From NCBI GenBank assembly GCA_001953115.1, contig LSSL01003499.1, positions 1-29,272 on the forward strand: DNA of 29,272 nt. The letters are read 5' to 3'. Numbering within the stretch: the first letter of the stretch is position 1; the number at the start of each line of letters is the position of its first letter. The position numbers were made by a program, and so were the translations under genes. The notes under the pieces were generated by a model. It saw only the letters and a list, made by a program, of their open reading frames with translations. It did no database searches and was not told the origin of the DNA. This document shows positions 19,265 through 28,234 of the stretch, piece by piece. The stretch is from Smittium mucronatum (Eukaryota; Kickxellomycota; Harpellomycetes; Harpellales; Legeriomycetaceae).

Positions 19265-20230
19265 TAAAAAATTATAAAGCAAAATTATAAAATTAAATAT
19301 CTAACTATTTAATGACTTTAGTCCAGGTTTTCTAATTCAAGCGTCTTTTTCTAAAAATAAATAAAATGGTTATCATTTTCAGTTTTCGAAATTTTCAAAA
19401 TAATAAAAATAAGTAAATGGAAAAGGAAGGGCTAAAAACTTACACGTATTGTAGTAGCACCCTTATTTCACGATATTTTATTTTTTTGTGTCTAATATAG
19501 GGACTGCTTGTAGGTCTAGTTATTTGGATAATTATTACTAGGGGTAATATCTGACATTCAAGTTCTTTAAATCCCTAAAAATCCTATTGTTTTGATAATA
19601 TTTCCTCAAACTGTCCGTTATTATGCCATAAAAAGATAATTAGATCACATAAAAAGTGTATAAAAAGATAAGAAGATTACTAAATAATGCATAAAATTGT
19701 ATTTTTTAGAAATTTGAAATCTAAATTTTTTATTTTAAAGCTAAATGTAACTTCATAACAATTATATTACCCCCTTTATTTAGTTATTGTGTCGCGTAGA
19801 GCTGTAATATTCGATAGGTGGGTTTTCGCAATCTTTTTTCTATAACTCGACTTTTGGGCTTTTTTTTTTGAATTCAATAATTATCTTTGAAAGAGGATGC
19901 GAGATTGTAAATTTTTTTCTTTCTTTAATCCATTATACTTTCTTAATATTCTAAAAAAAAAGTCATACTATCGGGCTGTAATTTTCTTTAACAAATTAAT
20001 TGAGTTGAAAAAAATGTGTTTTATTGCTAAAATATTATTTAATCATCCAATAATGTTTGTATTCGTTCTCACACAAAGGTCAAAATTACCAACAATAGAT
20101 CATAAGTACATAAATATCAAATCTACAAGAAAATAATCAAAAATACATTTAAATCAAATCCACTGATCAAGAATCACATCCACATAGGTGTCACATCACA
20201 TCCACTGCTACATACAATATATATATATGT
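19265..20230 (-). repeat. Right TIR of element C
   Basis: Inverse partner of 16393-17355. The outer tip is slightly longer in (AT)n than the left tip. The terminal iterons lie at about 20060-20215. Confidence 0.85.
19897..20136 (+). CDS. 79-codon frame within the right TIR of C, reading outward
   Basis: Counterpart of the minus-strand frame at 16485-16724, two residue differences, both amino-acid changing. It reads toward the element's outer end and overlaps the terminal iterons at its 3' end. Unknown; probably a chance frame preserved by arm duplication. Confidence 0.15.
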   Translation: MRDCKFFSFFNPLYFLNILKKKSYYRAVIFFNKLIELKKMCFIAKILFNHPIMFVFVLTQRSKLPTIDHKYINIKSTRK

Positions 20231-21011
20231 GTTAATATATATAATTATTGTTTTTTTGAATATTTTTTTTAAAAAAACTTATTCTGTATTTCAGAATTAT
20301 ATATATATATAAAGAATAGTGAAGAATACTACCATCACCCGATACATTTTTTTATATAAGACCAAAGACACAGGAACAATAAAATAGTATCATTAAGCAC
20401 CGCCATCGAAGTTCACTTTTACATCAAAAATTATTTTCTTCAACTAGATAATACTAGGTTAATTCCGATAAAAGTCATTTCGCTATTAGTTGATTTTAAC
20501 TCAATACTCTTTTGGAACTATTTATATATCTCAAGAAATTTGAGTGGCTAAAACAAGAAGATTTTATGCCTTTAACTCCATAAGACGTTGCGTCTTGACC
20601 CGGATAATATTATGCATTTAAAATGATAATTCTTTAAACCAAAATTAGTTATCCAATATTTCTACCCAACAATATTAAGCAAATTAATATAAAAACGACT
20701 GGGATGTACGTACATAAGGTTATAAACTATGACAAACTAACTCGTATTTAGAATCCTAAGATTTTATTGAGGCTCCTTTTGGAACTTGCCAGATTACCTT
20801 GTTGAGAATACGCAATATATAATATATGGAATGTAAGTGAATAGTTTGGTAATAAAAAATTGCGTAATTACCTGCTTAATAAAGAAGATAAAAATTTCAT
20901 TCTTATTAAACTATGAAAAATTGCTAAATAATTCAAAAAAAAAATCTAGTTATATGTAATTCTTGTTATTCAAAAATTAACTTACATAATTTTACTTATT
21001 TCTTAATACAG
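20231..21011. other. Spacer between element C and the LTR retrotransposon
   Basis: No coding region seen. A perfect small hairpin, AAGACG-TTG-CGTCTT, lies at 20582-20596 in a locally GC-richer spot. The rest is AT-rich filler with a (TA)n tract near 20300. Confidence 0.55.
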
Positions 21012-21270
21012 TCAACCGGAAATTAGCTATTTCCTCTGATAATATTCTTGGGCTTAAATCTTTGCTAATTATATCACCATTGTTTTAACATATGTGATGA
21101 TTTATGCCTACTAATTTATGCTTATTAGCACATACGTGAGAACACGTTTTATCAATAGCTAGTTCTTTTTAACCGCACAAATAAAATATAAAAAGACAAA
21201 ATTTTCCTACTAAAATAAAGATAATCCATTATTATCTTTCATAAATTTTATTAAGAAAACCAATAAGTCA
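21012..21270 (+). repeat. Left LTR
   Basis: Matches 25700-25945 in the same orientation. Shared blocks are CTATTTCCTCTGATAATATT, TTTGCTAATTAT, ACACCATTGTTT versus TCACCATTGTTT, AACATATGT, and AAATTTTCCTACTAAAATA. The 3' limit is unclear because the last 50 bp align poorly. No primer-binding site could be identified. Confidence 0.75.
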
Positions 21271-21346
21271 AAAAGACTGATAGCATTATTTTTGAGATTG
21301 AGAGTCTCAATTAGCATAAAATAAAGCAACTACCAAGATAAATAAA

Positions 21347-22330
21347 ATGATTAAAACCGAATTTTTTCCGTCAAAGTTTAAAGGAGTTGAGGTAGAACCA
21401 AAGTAACCATGTTGTGGATTAAAATTTTTGAGTCCTTCTATCAAGTTTACCAAAGTTAGGGACCAAGCTAAGTTGAAGCTATTCAAATTATCGCTGGAAG
21501 ATAAGGAAGCTATCTGGCAGTGTGAAACGAAACAAGATGAGGATATTGATTTATTTATCTTAACCAAATGATTTTCAAGAACCGAGAAACACTTTGAAGA
21601 AGGTGGTGAAAAGCTGGCTAATAAAAATATTTTCTAGCTCTTTAAACTGACTAAGGAGCCTAAAAAAACCATGGGGGAGTTTAATCGTTACTTTAAAATG
21701 TTCATCAAGTGCATGGACGAGGCCATTAATTGCGAAAATTTGCTAAAAAAAACCTATGCTGGCATTGTGGCTAGAATAGACAGAAACATATGATGGTACC
21801 TCGTGAAGATAAAATCAGAGGCCAAATTGGAAGATTTAATGAAACCCGCTATAAAACTTCAAATAATTTAATCAACAGCAAACAAGAGCATCTAAATCTT
21901 GAAAAAATCGGATTTTAAAAATAGAAAATCCACTTAACTGACCGAAAAAAAGTCTGAAAAAACTATGGGGGACTTAGTAAACACCATCAATAAACTCACA
22001 CTCTTAGCACAAGTGGCAAAAAAACCAAAGTACTTCAGCGCTTCCAACTGATATACATGTGATAAACTAGGAAATATTAGCTGATTCTGTAAAGAAAACA
22101 GCTCCAACAAGCCTGCTAATAAATCTGATGTATTTTCAAACATAATACTTGTCTTAGAACAGACAAAACACACCCAAGTTGATACCATATTCGCTTTCGA
22201 AAATTCAGCATAAAAAGAATACGGATCGAGTAATTTTTAAACCAACTGAAAAAGCAAGAAAGAATCATAATTTCCACGGAGAATAAAAAAAGAAAAAGAT
22301 AGGCCAGTAAAAAAGCTAGAAAAATAAAAA
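21347..22330 (+). pseudogene. gag of the LTR retrotransposon, substitution-decayed
   Basis: ATG 21347 opens a frame (MIKTEFFPSKFKGVEVEPK) that can be read for about 900 bp without a frameshift but with about ten stops (first TAA 21404). The middle (KKTMGEFNRYFKMFIKCMDE) suits a retrotransposon capsid. Near the C-terminus is an exact CX2CX4HX4C zinc-knuckle frame at 22049-22090: first Cys is TGA, second Cys kept (22058), His is Asn (22073), last Cys kept (22088). The structural protein would package the RNA; this copy cannot. The end of gag is approximate. Confidence 0.75.
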
Positions 22331-22499
22331 AAACCCCAATAAAATGAGGGGATATATAAGTAGTCGAGAATCTGCTTACCAATTCATCTTATCTATCATT
22401 TCAGGGTGTGTTGGTTATAAAACCAAGTGTTCTTGATGCGATGATAAGATATCTAAGAAAGTTTAAGACTAAAAAAAAATAAGTAATTATATTTCAGGG

Positions 22500-22893
22500 T
22501 TAGGAACTCAAAATTGCGGGGACGAAGCATTATCATACTTCGTTGAAAACGTTAACGTACAGGATCTAACCGTGTGCATCGAATTTGGGTCCAGAAATTC
22601 GATCGTGGATAAAAGGCTGGCAAAATTACTAGGGATATTATCAGAGAAGCTAGAGACCCCGATAAAAATCATCCCTGTCAATGGGGGAAATCACAGATAT
22701 TATGGAAGAAGTAATTATACCCTTAGAAGTAAAAAATGTAGTGATGGCTAACGTCAAGTTTTTGATCCTTGAGGATCGTGTTTTCTTTATACTTATGGGG
22801 ATATATGCGTGCCAAAGTTTCAAAATAAAGATTGATTATCGTGATGAGAATATTTCCTCCAGAAAAAACAACGCCAAAATACTCTGCGACTAA
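22500..22893 (+). pseudogene. Aspartic protease region, broken
   Basis: One frame reads CIEFGSRNSIVDKRLAKLLG (from 22575) and TPIKIIPVNG. A one-base shift within the five-G run (22683-22687) moves the rest into the frame of 22681-22893 (GEITDIMEEVIIPLEVKN, ILEDRVFFILMGIYACQ). The conserved Asp-Thr-Gly of retropepsins appears as Glu-Phe-Gly (22581-22589), so the active site is lost. The family cleaves the Gag-Pol polyprotein. The stretch between gag and this domain (22330-22500) shows nothing clear. Confidence 0.7.
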
Positions 22894-22972
22894 TTATTAA
22901 CGATAAAATAATTATGAGTATTGAAAATTATGAAAGCGACCCAGAATCCGGTGTTAAAGTTAGCGATTTGTA

Positions 22973-23975
22973 GTGCTCTTCAAGCGTACATTTAATGTAC
23001 GCCGGCATCGAATTGACATCAGTAACAAATTTATACCTGAAATCGTATTAAAAGATGAACTATCAAACGCATACGTCTCGTTGTTAGGAAAAGAACTAAG
23101 TGCCAAGGAGGGAAAAAAAATAATTGAACTACTAAAAACTTACGAATCTATATTTTCTAAGACTGAAGATAACCTAGTATGATTAACTGATTCGGATTTT
23201 TATATCGAGATTGAAAAAAAATAAAAGCCAACATTCTTCGATCTAAGAAGATACTCGAAATTAGAAAAGGAAACTGCCAACAATGCTGTAAAAAATATGT
23301 TATAAAATCAAATAATTCGGCCTTTATAATCATCATAGGCAACCCCTCCACAACTGGTTAAGAAAAAGGATGGAAACTAAATTTTATACATTTATTTCAG
23401 GAGGTTAAATAGCATAACCAAAAAAGATAGGCCCCTTCTTCCAAAGGTTGAATATTTTATAGAAGCCGTTGGAAACAAAAGGTATTTTTTAACTCTTGAT
23501 TGCTATGCTGGATACTGGCAGTGTACAATCGCAGAAAGGTGTAAGAAGTATACGGGATTAATAACCCCGACTGGACTGTATGAGTTAAATTTAATGCTAC
23601 TTGACCTTGAGAATGCACCCTTGATTTTCTCCTGTTTAACTGCAAGAAAATTGGTCCCTTTTTTGAACCAGTTTGCAACCGTTTATCTCTACGATATTTC
23701 TATTTTCTCCGTTTCCTTCAAAAAAAAAATTAAAATAGTTTAATAAAGTATTAAAGGTACTAAGAATAAACAACGTGCTTATAAAAAAAAAAGAAGCGCT
23801 TTTTCTCAATAGAATATTCTCATACCTTGAGTTTCTGATCAACAAAAAAGATATAAAGCCGGATCCAGCTAAATTTTTGTCTCTTCGTAACATAAAAGTT
23901 ACGAGAAATTTTAGAAAATTCCATTCGTTCTTGGGACTCACTTCATATTTCAGGCTGTTCATTACTGAGTACTAG
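22973..23975 (+). pseudogene. Reverse transcriptase, broken
   Basis: One frame runs from 22973 to about 23700 with several stops (TGA 23180 first) and no frameshift. It contains LVKKKDGN and FRRLNSITKKDR, then YFLTLDCYAGYWQ (Asp kept, codon 23498), KKYTGLITPTGLYELN and the polymerase box, which reads YLYDISIF. The first Asp of the usual YxDD is Tyr (codon 23690). After a frameshift, 23775-23975 carries the following part (INKKDIKPDPAKFLSLRNI, FHSFLGLTSYFRLFI). It once copied element RNA into DNA. Confidence 0.88.
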
Positions 23976-24025
23976 GTTTTGTTACAGCCTATCCAAATCT
24001 TAGTTAGAAAATAGACTGTATTAAA

Positions 24026-24840
24026 ATGGGAATCATACATCGAATTAGCCTAGTAGACAGTCCAAAAATCTTAGTTCAGACTCTTCTATTCTTAAATCCG
24101 AATTTTAAGAACATATTAGTAATATCAACAAACGCTTCCTCATACTTTCTAGGAGTTTTTGTTGAGCAAGAAGATAGTGATAATATACTAAAACATATTA
24201 AATACTACTCTCGAAAACCCAAGGACCCTGAGACAAGATATAGTATTATGAAAAAGAATAACTTGGAGTCATGAGAACCGTAAAGCATTTCAGATTTTAT
24301 TTGCGGAACACTGAATTCGTGTTTTTTACTGTTAACATTGCCGTTTTCAGCATCTAAAATTTTCAAGAGTTCACAGGGAGGATTGGGGGATGGATATTGT
24401 TCATTTAGGGGTTTAGTTTCACACTCAAAAACAGAAAATGTAAAGAAAAAATATCTGAGGACTACTTTTTCAGGCATGTGATCATAGAGATGACTGATTT
24501 CGAGTATAAATATATTGATTATGAGAAACTTTCAAAAGTGAGGCAATTTTTAATTAACGGGTACTAAGCGAAACAATTGATACACAAGATAGAGAAAAAA
24601 TATCTGAGGATTAATGATGCACTAATGAGCAAGAAAACATATAAAAAAAATTTACCAGCAATATATATCATAGCTACCCTACATCTGGAATTGAAGAGAA
24701 TTCACTATAAAAAGAGAAATTTTTATTTTGGGACAGCTTAACCTTTGTTAACATCTAAATATTGGAGGCACAAGTTATATCTAGAGACATTGAACTACGT
24801 CAAGTCTTTCTACAACTGAAAACAGTTTCAACTAATAATA
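24026..24840 (+). pseudogene. RNase H and linker of the pol polyprotein, broken
   Basis: 24026-24274 reads ILVISTNASSYFLGVFVEQ and YYSRKPKDPETRYSIMKK, the RNase H start with the usual Asp of TDAS changed to Asn. A frameshift near 24265 leads to a second frame (24271-24840) with MRTVKHFRFYLRNTEFVFFT and FTLKNRKCKEKISEDYF, the end of RNase H. A linker and a weak trace of the integrase zinc-binding domain (LHLELKRIHYKKRNFYF) follow. Several stops. Confidence 0.7.
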
Positions 24841-24879
24841 CCAATATAAAAATTTAAATTTGCAAATGTATTTCCGGAA

Positions 24880-25320
24880 TTTTTAACAACTTGAAACTCG
24901 ATTTCTTTGCTCCGCTTCTAACTTCGTAGAAAGAAAATTTTTATGTTTTAGTAGGTGTTAAGAGTTTTTCTAGGTACCCCTTTGTCGCGGCCATCACAGA
25001 TCAAACTTCAAAAACAATTTTCAACCGTCTAAAAAAATTACTTTCAATTTTTGGGACCCCAAAAAATATAAATTATGATAACTGGGGAGGATTTAGATAC
25101 ATTAACCTTAAATTTTTTTTGTAGGATTAGAATATCAATATTATTCATAATATATCTTATCTACCCGAGCTGCTGGGGCTTGTGGAAAGAATGAATAGTA
25201 AAATACGCTACGCAATATCTAAAACATGTGGAATTGACTACTCCTCATGCAAACATGCGTTCTGTATAGACGTTACTGGAATCTGCAGAAGAGAATATTA
25301 AGGTACTGGGTAATCTAAAC
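24880..25320 (+). pseudogene. Integrase core of the LTR retrotransposon, broken
   Basis: A single frame reads YVLVGVKSFSRYPFVAAITD, where the first catalytic Asp is Lys (codon 24960). It continues with LSIFGTPKNINYDNWGGF (Asp kept, codon 25077) and LLGLVERMNSKIRYAISKTC (Glu kept, codon 25185), with 35 residues between the last two. Stops at 24930 (approximately), 25122 and 25128. The enzyme would insert element DNA into the host chromosome. It is a different integrase lineage from that in element C (SFSRYPF versus HFSRFN). Confidence 0.82.
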
Positions 25321-25690
25321 ATTTCTTAAAGTTTGGAGTATAATTAAGTCTCGAGTCAAGGGCCGGTAATGAAAACGGGGCTTCCAATGGGTTAAGGATA
25401 TTGGAGGCAAATTCTCTGTTAGTAATAAGTGAAACGCAGAAAAGGAATCCGAGACTATCAAATAACAACTCTAACATCAAAATTGAAGATTTTGTTATGA
25501 TTCTGGATTTTAAAATCCTAAAAAATAATGTAAATGTGAATTAGATTCTTAGATACAATGGCCCCTACCTTTTAACAGCAGAAGAATCACATAAAATCTA
25601 TATATTAAGAGATGAAAAAGGAAGAAATGAAAGTTTCATTTGTCTCAAATCATAAAATTTCTCGAAAGATATGATGGCTCGTCTTTGTGT

Positions 25691-25699
25691 AGGGGAGAG
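25691..25699 (+). other. Polypurine tract
   Basis: AGGGGAGAG immediately upstream of the right LTR start (TCAATTGGAA). It has the position and composition of the plus-strand priming site of LTR elements. Confidence 0.6.
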
Positions 25700-25945
25700 T
25701 CAATTGGAAGCAGCCTATTTCCTCTGATAATATTTGTGGGTTTAAACCTTTGCTAATTATGACACCATTGTTTCAACATATGTACTAATTTTTTCTTATT
25801 AACACATATGTGAGAATAGTTTTATGAATAGCTAATTCAAATTAACAACACAAAGAAAATATAAAAAGACGAAATTTTCCTACTAAAATAGAGATAATTC
25901 ATATTATTTTTGTGATATTTTTATATTATAAAGCCCATAAACACA
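25700..25945 (+). repeat. Right LTR
   Basis: Direct-repeat partner of 21012-21270. It starts TCAATTGGAA where the left copy has TCAACCGGAA. It is slightly shorter, with several small deletions (for example in the TTATGCCTACTAATTTATGC part). Confidence 0.75.
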
Positions 25946-26478
25946 TTGAATATTATAATATTATACTTATTTATGCACACTGATAGTAAATAAAAATAAT
26001 TTTGAACGTAAAATCATCCCATTAATATAAAATACTTCAAAAAAATGCATTCAATCTAAAAATTTCAATTTACCTAAATAAATTGAAATACAAATATATT
26101 TGATAAATAAAATAATCCATTGGTGATAAAAATAAAACACTTCAAATAAAATCATTTAAAATTGAGGCAACTCAAATAACTCAAATAGCATGAATAGAAA
26201 TGGTATAAAATGTGAAATTTTTTCATTATAATTTAAAAATAAGGATATTATACAAAGAATTCCATTGTCAAAAAAAGTTTATTTATATTCCAATTTTTTG
26301 TATTATATACACTAAACCATCTTTAAAACTTCTAGATAGCGCCATAGAGCTGTATATTGTATACAGGATATCTGTAGTTAGTGTTTATTGACCACCACAT
26401 GCTCTTATAAAAGAAAAAATCAAGAAAAAAAACGATTGAGATCTCAACTCTGATACTCAATTCTAAAACCAAAAAATT
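25946..26478. other. Spacer before the LINE, AT-rich
   Basis: No gene seen. A perfect hairpin CTGTATA-TTG-TATACAG lies at 26350-26366, about 110 bp upstream of the first LINE ATG. It may belong to the LINE 5' untranslated region, whose start I cannot place. Confidence 0.5.
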
Positions 26479-28210
26479 ATGAAAACACAGAAGGCCTTTT
26501 TGATTTTTTTTTTAAACTTACCAAACATGGAGGGTCCAAGACCCTCTAAACGTACCAGGCCATTATGTTCGAAGGTTGGTAAAGCGAAGGCCTCAAGAAA
26601 GTTAACACCGGGTCTTCAAAACCAAGTGGTGTTATACTTTCCTGGACCTCAAGACGGATATTCGGCCCACACTCAAAATAAGTCAAAAAAACATAATACC
26701 AAAAAAATTATAAAAAAAGAACTCTCCCAAAAAAACACATACAAATTCCGAAGTATTATGACGTGAGCCTCTATTCAGATTTCTCTGTTTTACATCATCT
26801 TTATGACTGGGAATAAAGATTTCTAAAGAAGTTCTGTGTTGGCAGATCAGAACGTAAAATAGGCTGCTCTTGGATTTGATTCATGTACTACTATGTAAAT
26901 GGCGTCGATTATGTCTCCTTGTATATATTTGACATATACCACACGAGAAAGGATGACCCCAAGGCTAAAATTACGTAATTTATTTTTAATAATACAGATG
27001 ATGCCAATGTCCTTAATTCTAAGTTTTTAGCCTTTAATAAAAGGTGGTTACGACTATAACAAACAGTTTGGATAGAGCAAGATGTTGTGATTATCAACAT
27101 CCCCAATTGTGGGGATCTTAGCATAAAAAATATAAATGAAATATTCAACCAAGAGCTTTCGCCTTTTGGCACTGTATGCGACATTAGAGAGTAGTGCAAA
27201 AAGGATACAATAGAATATCTGACATATGGAATTAAGGTTCTTTTTAAAAAAAATGACAATAAAAACACAGTCCGGCCGAGCTTCCTCAATCACGAGGAAG
27301 GTAAAATCAATATAATTTACAAAGGCTACAAGAACGCTTACAGCTATTGAAAAAATATATTAAATTGGAAGTTGGAGTTCCCAGAGCTTAAAAAAAAGGC
27401 AAATCAGTGATTAAATATGAAATAGATTTGATATCGTTTAAATTAAACGGGAAAATTACCCCAATAAAACAAATCTAAAAGGTAATTGAACGCAGGAGGG
27501 TAACGACCGGTCAAAAGACCGTCCACAAAAATCAGAAAGAAAAATTTTTTTGGAATAAAATTTAATTACAGATGCTTTAAGAGGGTACTCTTATAAATTA
27601 CGATAATAAAAAAACAGAGGAAACCTCGAGAACTTCCGAAGTAGATTTAATGAGAATTGAGGGACACAAAAATTCTGAATTTTATAAAGAAGTAGACACT
27701 ATAATTAAAATTATGTCTAATAAACCTGAGGGTAATATATTAAAACACCAATAAGCAATTATTACTCAAATTTCAGAAGTTATTAGTGAAAAATTCTGAT
27801 CTCTGGCAAAATTAAGACAAAGAACGCATCTTCTTATTTCGATTATATATGACCCTCAACTCTACTTCTGCTATGACTGATGGTGAAGAAAATTCGAGCT
27901 CGCAAATAAAAAATGAGGCATATTTTTACAAAAATGAAACAATAGACTCCATTATGCCGTATTCATCCGACATCAATGTAAACTATCAATATGATTGAAT
28001 AGAGCCAGTTATATTATTGTCTCAATCACGCATCTAAATTACGATTTAATGAAATCTAAATCATTTAAATATCTTATGAATTATCAAAAAAAGCCAAGAA
28101 AAAGAGTAGATAAACTACTAGTGCTCAACCTAAAAGAGCTCAAAAAGCATAAAGTTAAACAGAATACTGTTTACAACTCTCCTTTGATGGAAGGAGAGTT
28201 TATAGTATAA
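26479..28210 (+). pseudogene. LINE ORF1 (nucleic-acid-binding protein), broken
   Basis: 26479-26766 is an open N-terminal part (MEGPRPSKRTRPLCSKVGKA from the internal ATG at 26527), basic and Pro-rich. In another frame, 27060-27410 reads DVVIINIPNCGDLSIKNINE and LSPFGTVCDIRE, which resembles an RRM fold, then SFLNHEEGKINIIYKGYK. An exact CX2CX4HX4C spacing follows at 27339-27380, but all four ligands are altered (Tyr, stop, Asn, Phe). The last open piece (27995-28210) is Lys-rich and ends PLMEGEFIV. Stops include TAA 27057, TAG 27192 and TGA 27348. The protein would coat the element RNA. The RRM call is by pattern only. Confidence 0.6.
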
Positions 28211-28234
28211 AAAAATAAAACAGCGTAAAAATCA

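Larger units (their letters stand above)
16393..20230 (+). mobile_element. Large foldback transposon C with ~965-bp TIRs and an integrase gene
   Basis: Left arm 16393-17355 and right arm 19265-20230 are inverted copies at roughly 95% or better identity by eye. They share the outer end CATATATATGTTGTATGTAG, a pure AT-rich body and a conserved inner edge near GAATTAGAAAACCTG. The outer 150 bp are an array of seven ~17-22-bp units (GTGGATGTGATTCTTGATCA, GTGGATTTGATTTAAAT, GTAGATTTGATATTTAT and so on). The centre (17449-18970) carries a broken integrase of the KRBA2/Ginger type. DNA transposons that encode a retrovirus-like integrase and have TIRs are known as Ginger elements; TIRs near 1 kb are unusually long for these. 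The elements A, D and F share its ends. Confidence 0.8.
21012..25945 (+). mobile_element. Ty3/gypsy-type LTR retrotransposon, complete in layout but dead
   Basis: About 4.9 kb with two related terminal repeats (21012-21270 and 25700-25945), a purine-rich tract (25691-25699) directly before the right LTR, and gag, protease, RT, RNase H and integrase in that order. That order (integrase last) is the Ty3/gypsy order. All domains carry stops, several carry frameshifts, and most catalytic motifs are changed. The LTRs have diverged considerably, so the insertion is old. Confidence 0.85.

Noticed and set aside
21307..22382. Minus-strand frames of 84-88 codons opposite gag
   Set aside because: The plus strand here carries a continuous gag frame with a correctly spaced zinc knuckle; the minus frames are by-products.
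21347..23182. Alternative genetic code (reading the in-frame stops as sense)
   Set aside because: All three stop codons occur within the same frames and catalytic residues are also lost, so decay explains the stops better than recoding.
23636..23962. Minus-strand frame of 108 codons
   Set aside because: It is antisense to the RT region, where the plus strand gives clear polymerase motifs across the same bases.
24205..24477. Minus-strand frame of 90 codons
   Set aside because: Antisense to RNase H, which is recognisable on the plus strand.
26909..27289. Minus-strand frame of 126 codons, and an overlapping one at 27054-27293
   Set aside because: Antisense to the RRM-like part of LINE ORF1; composition is that of a shadow frame and no motif is seen.
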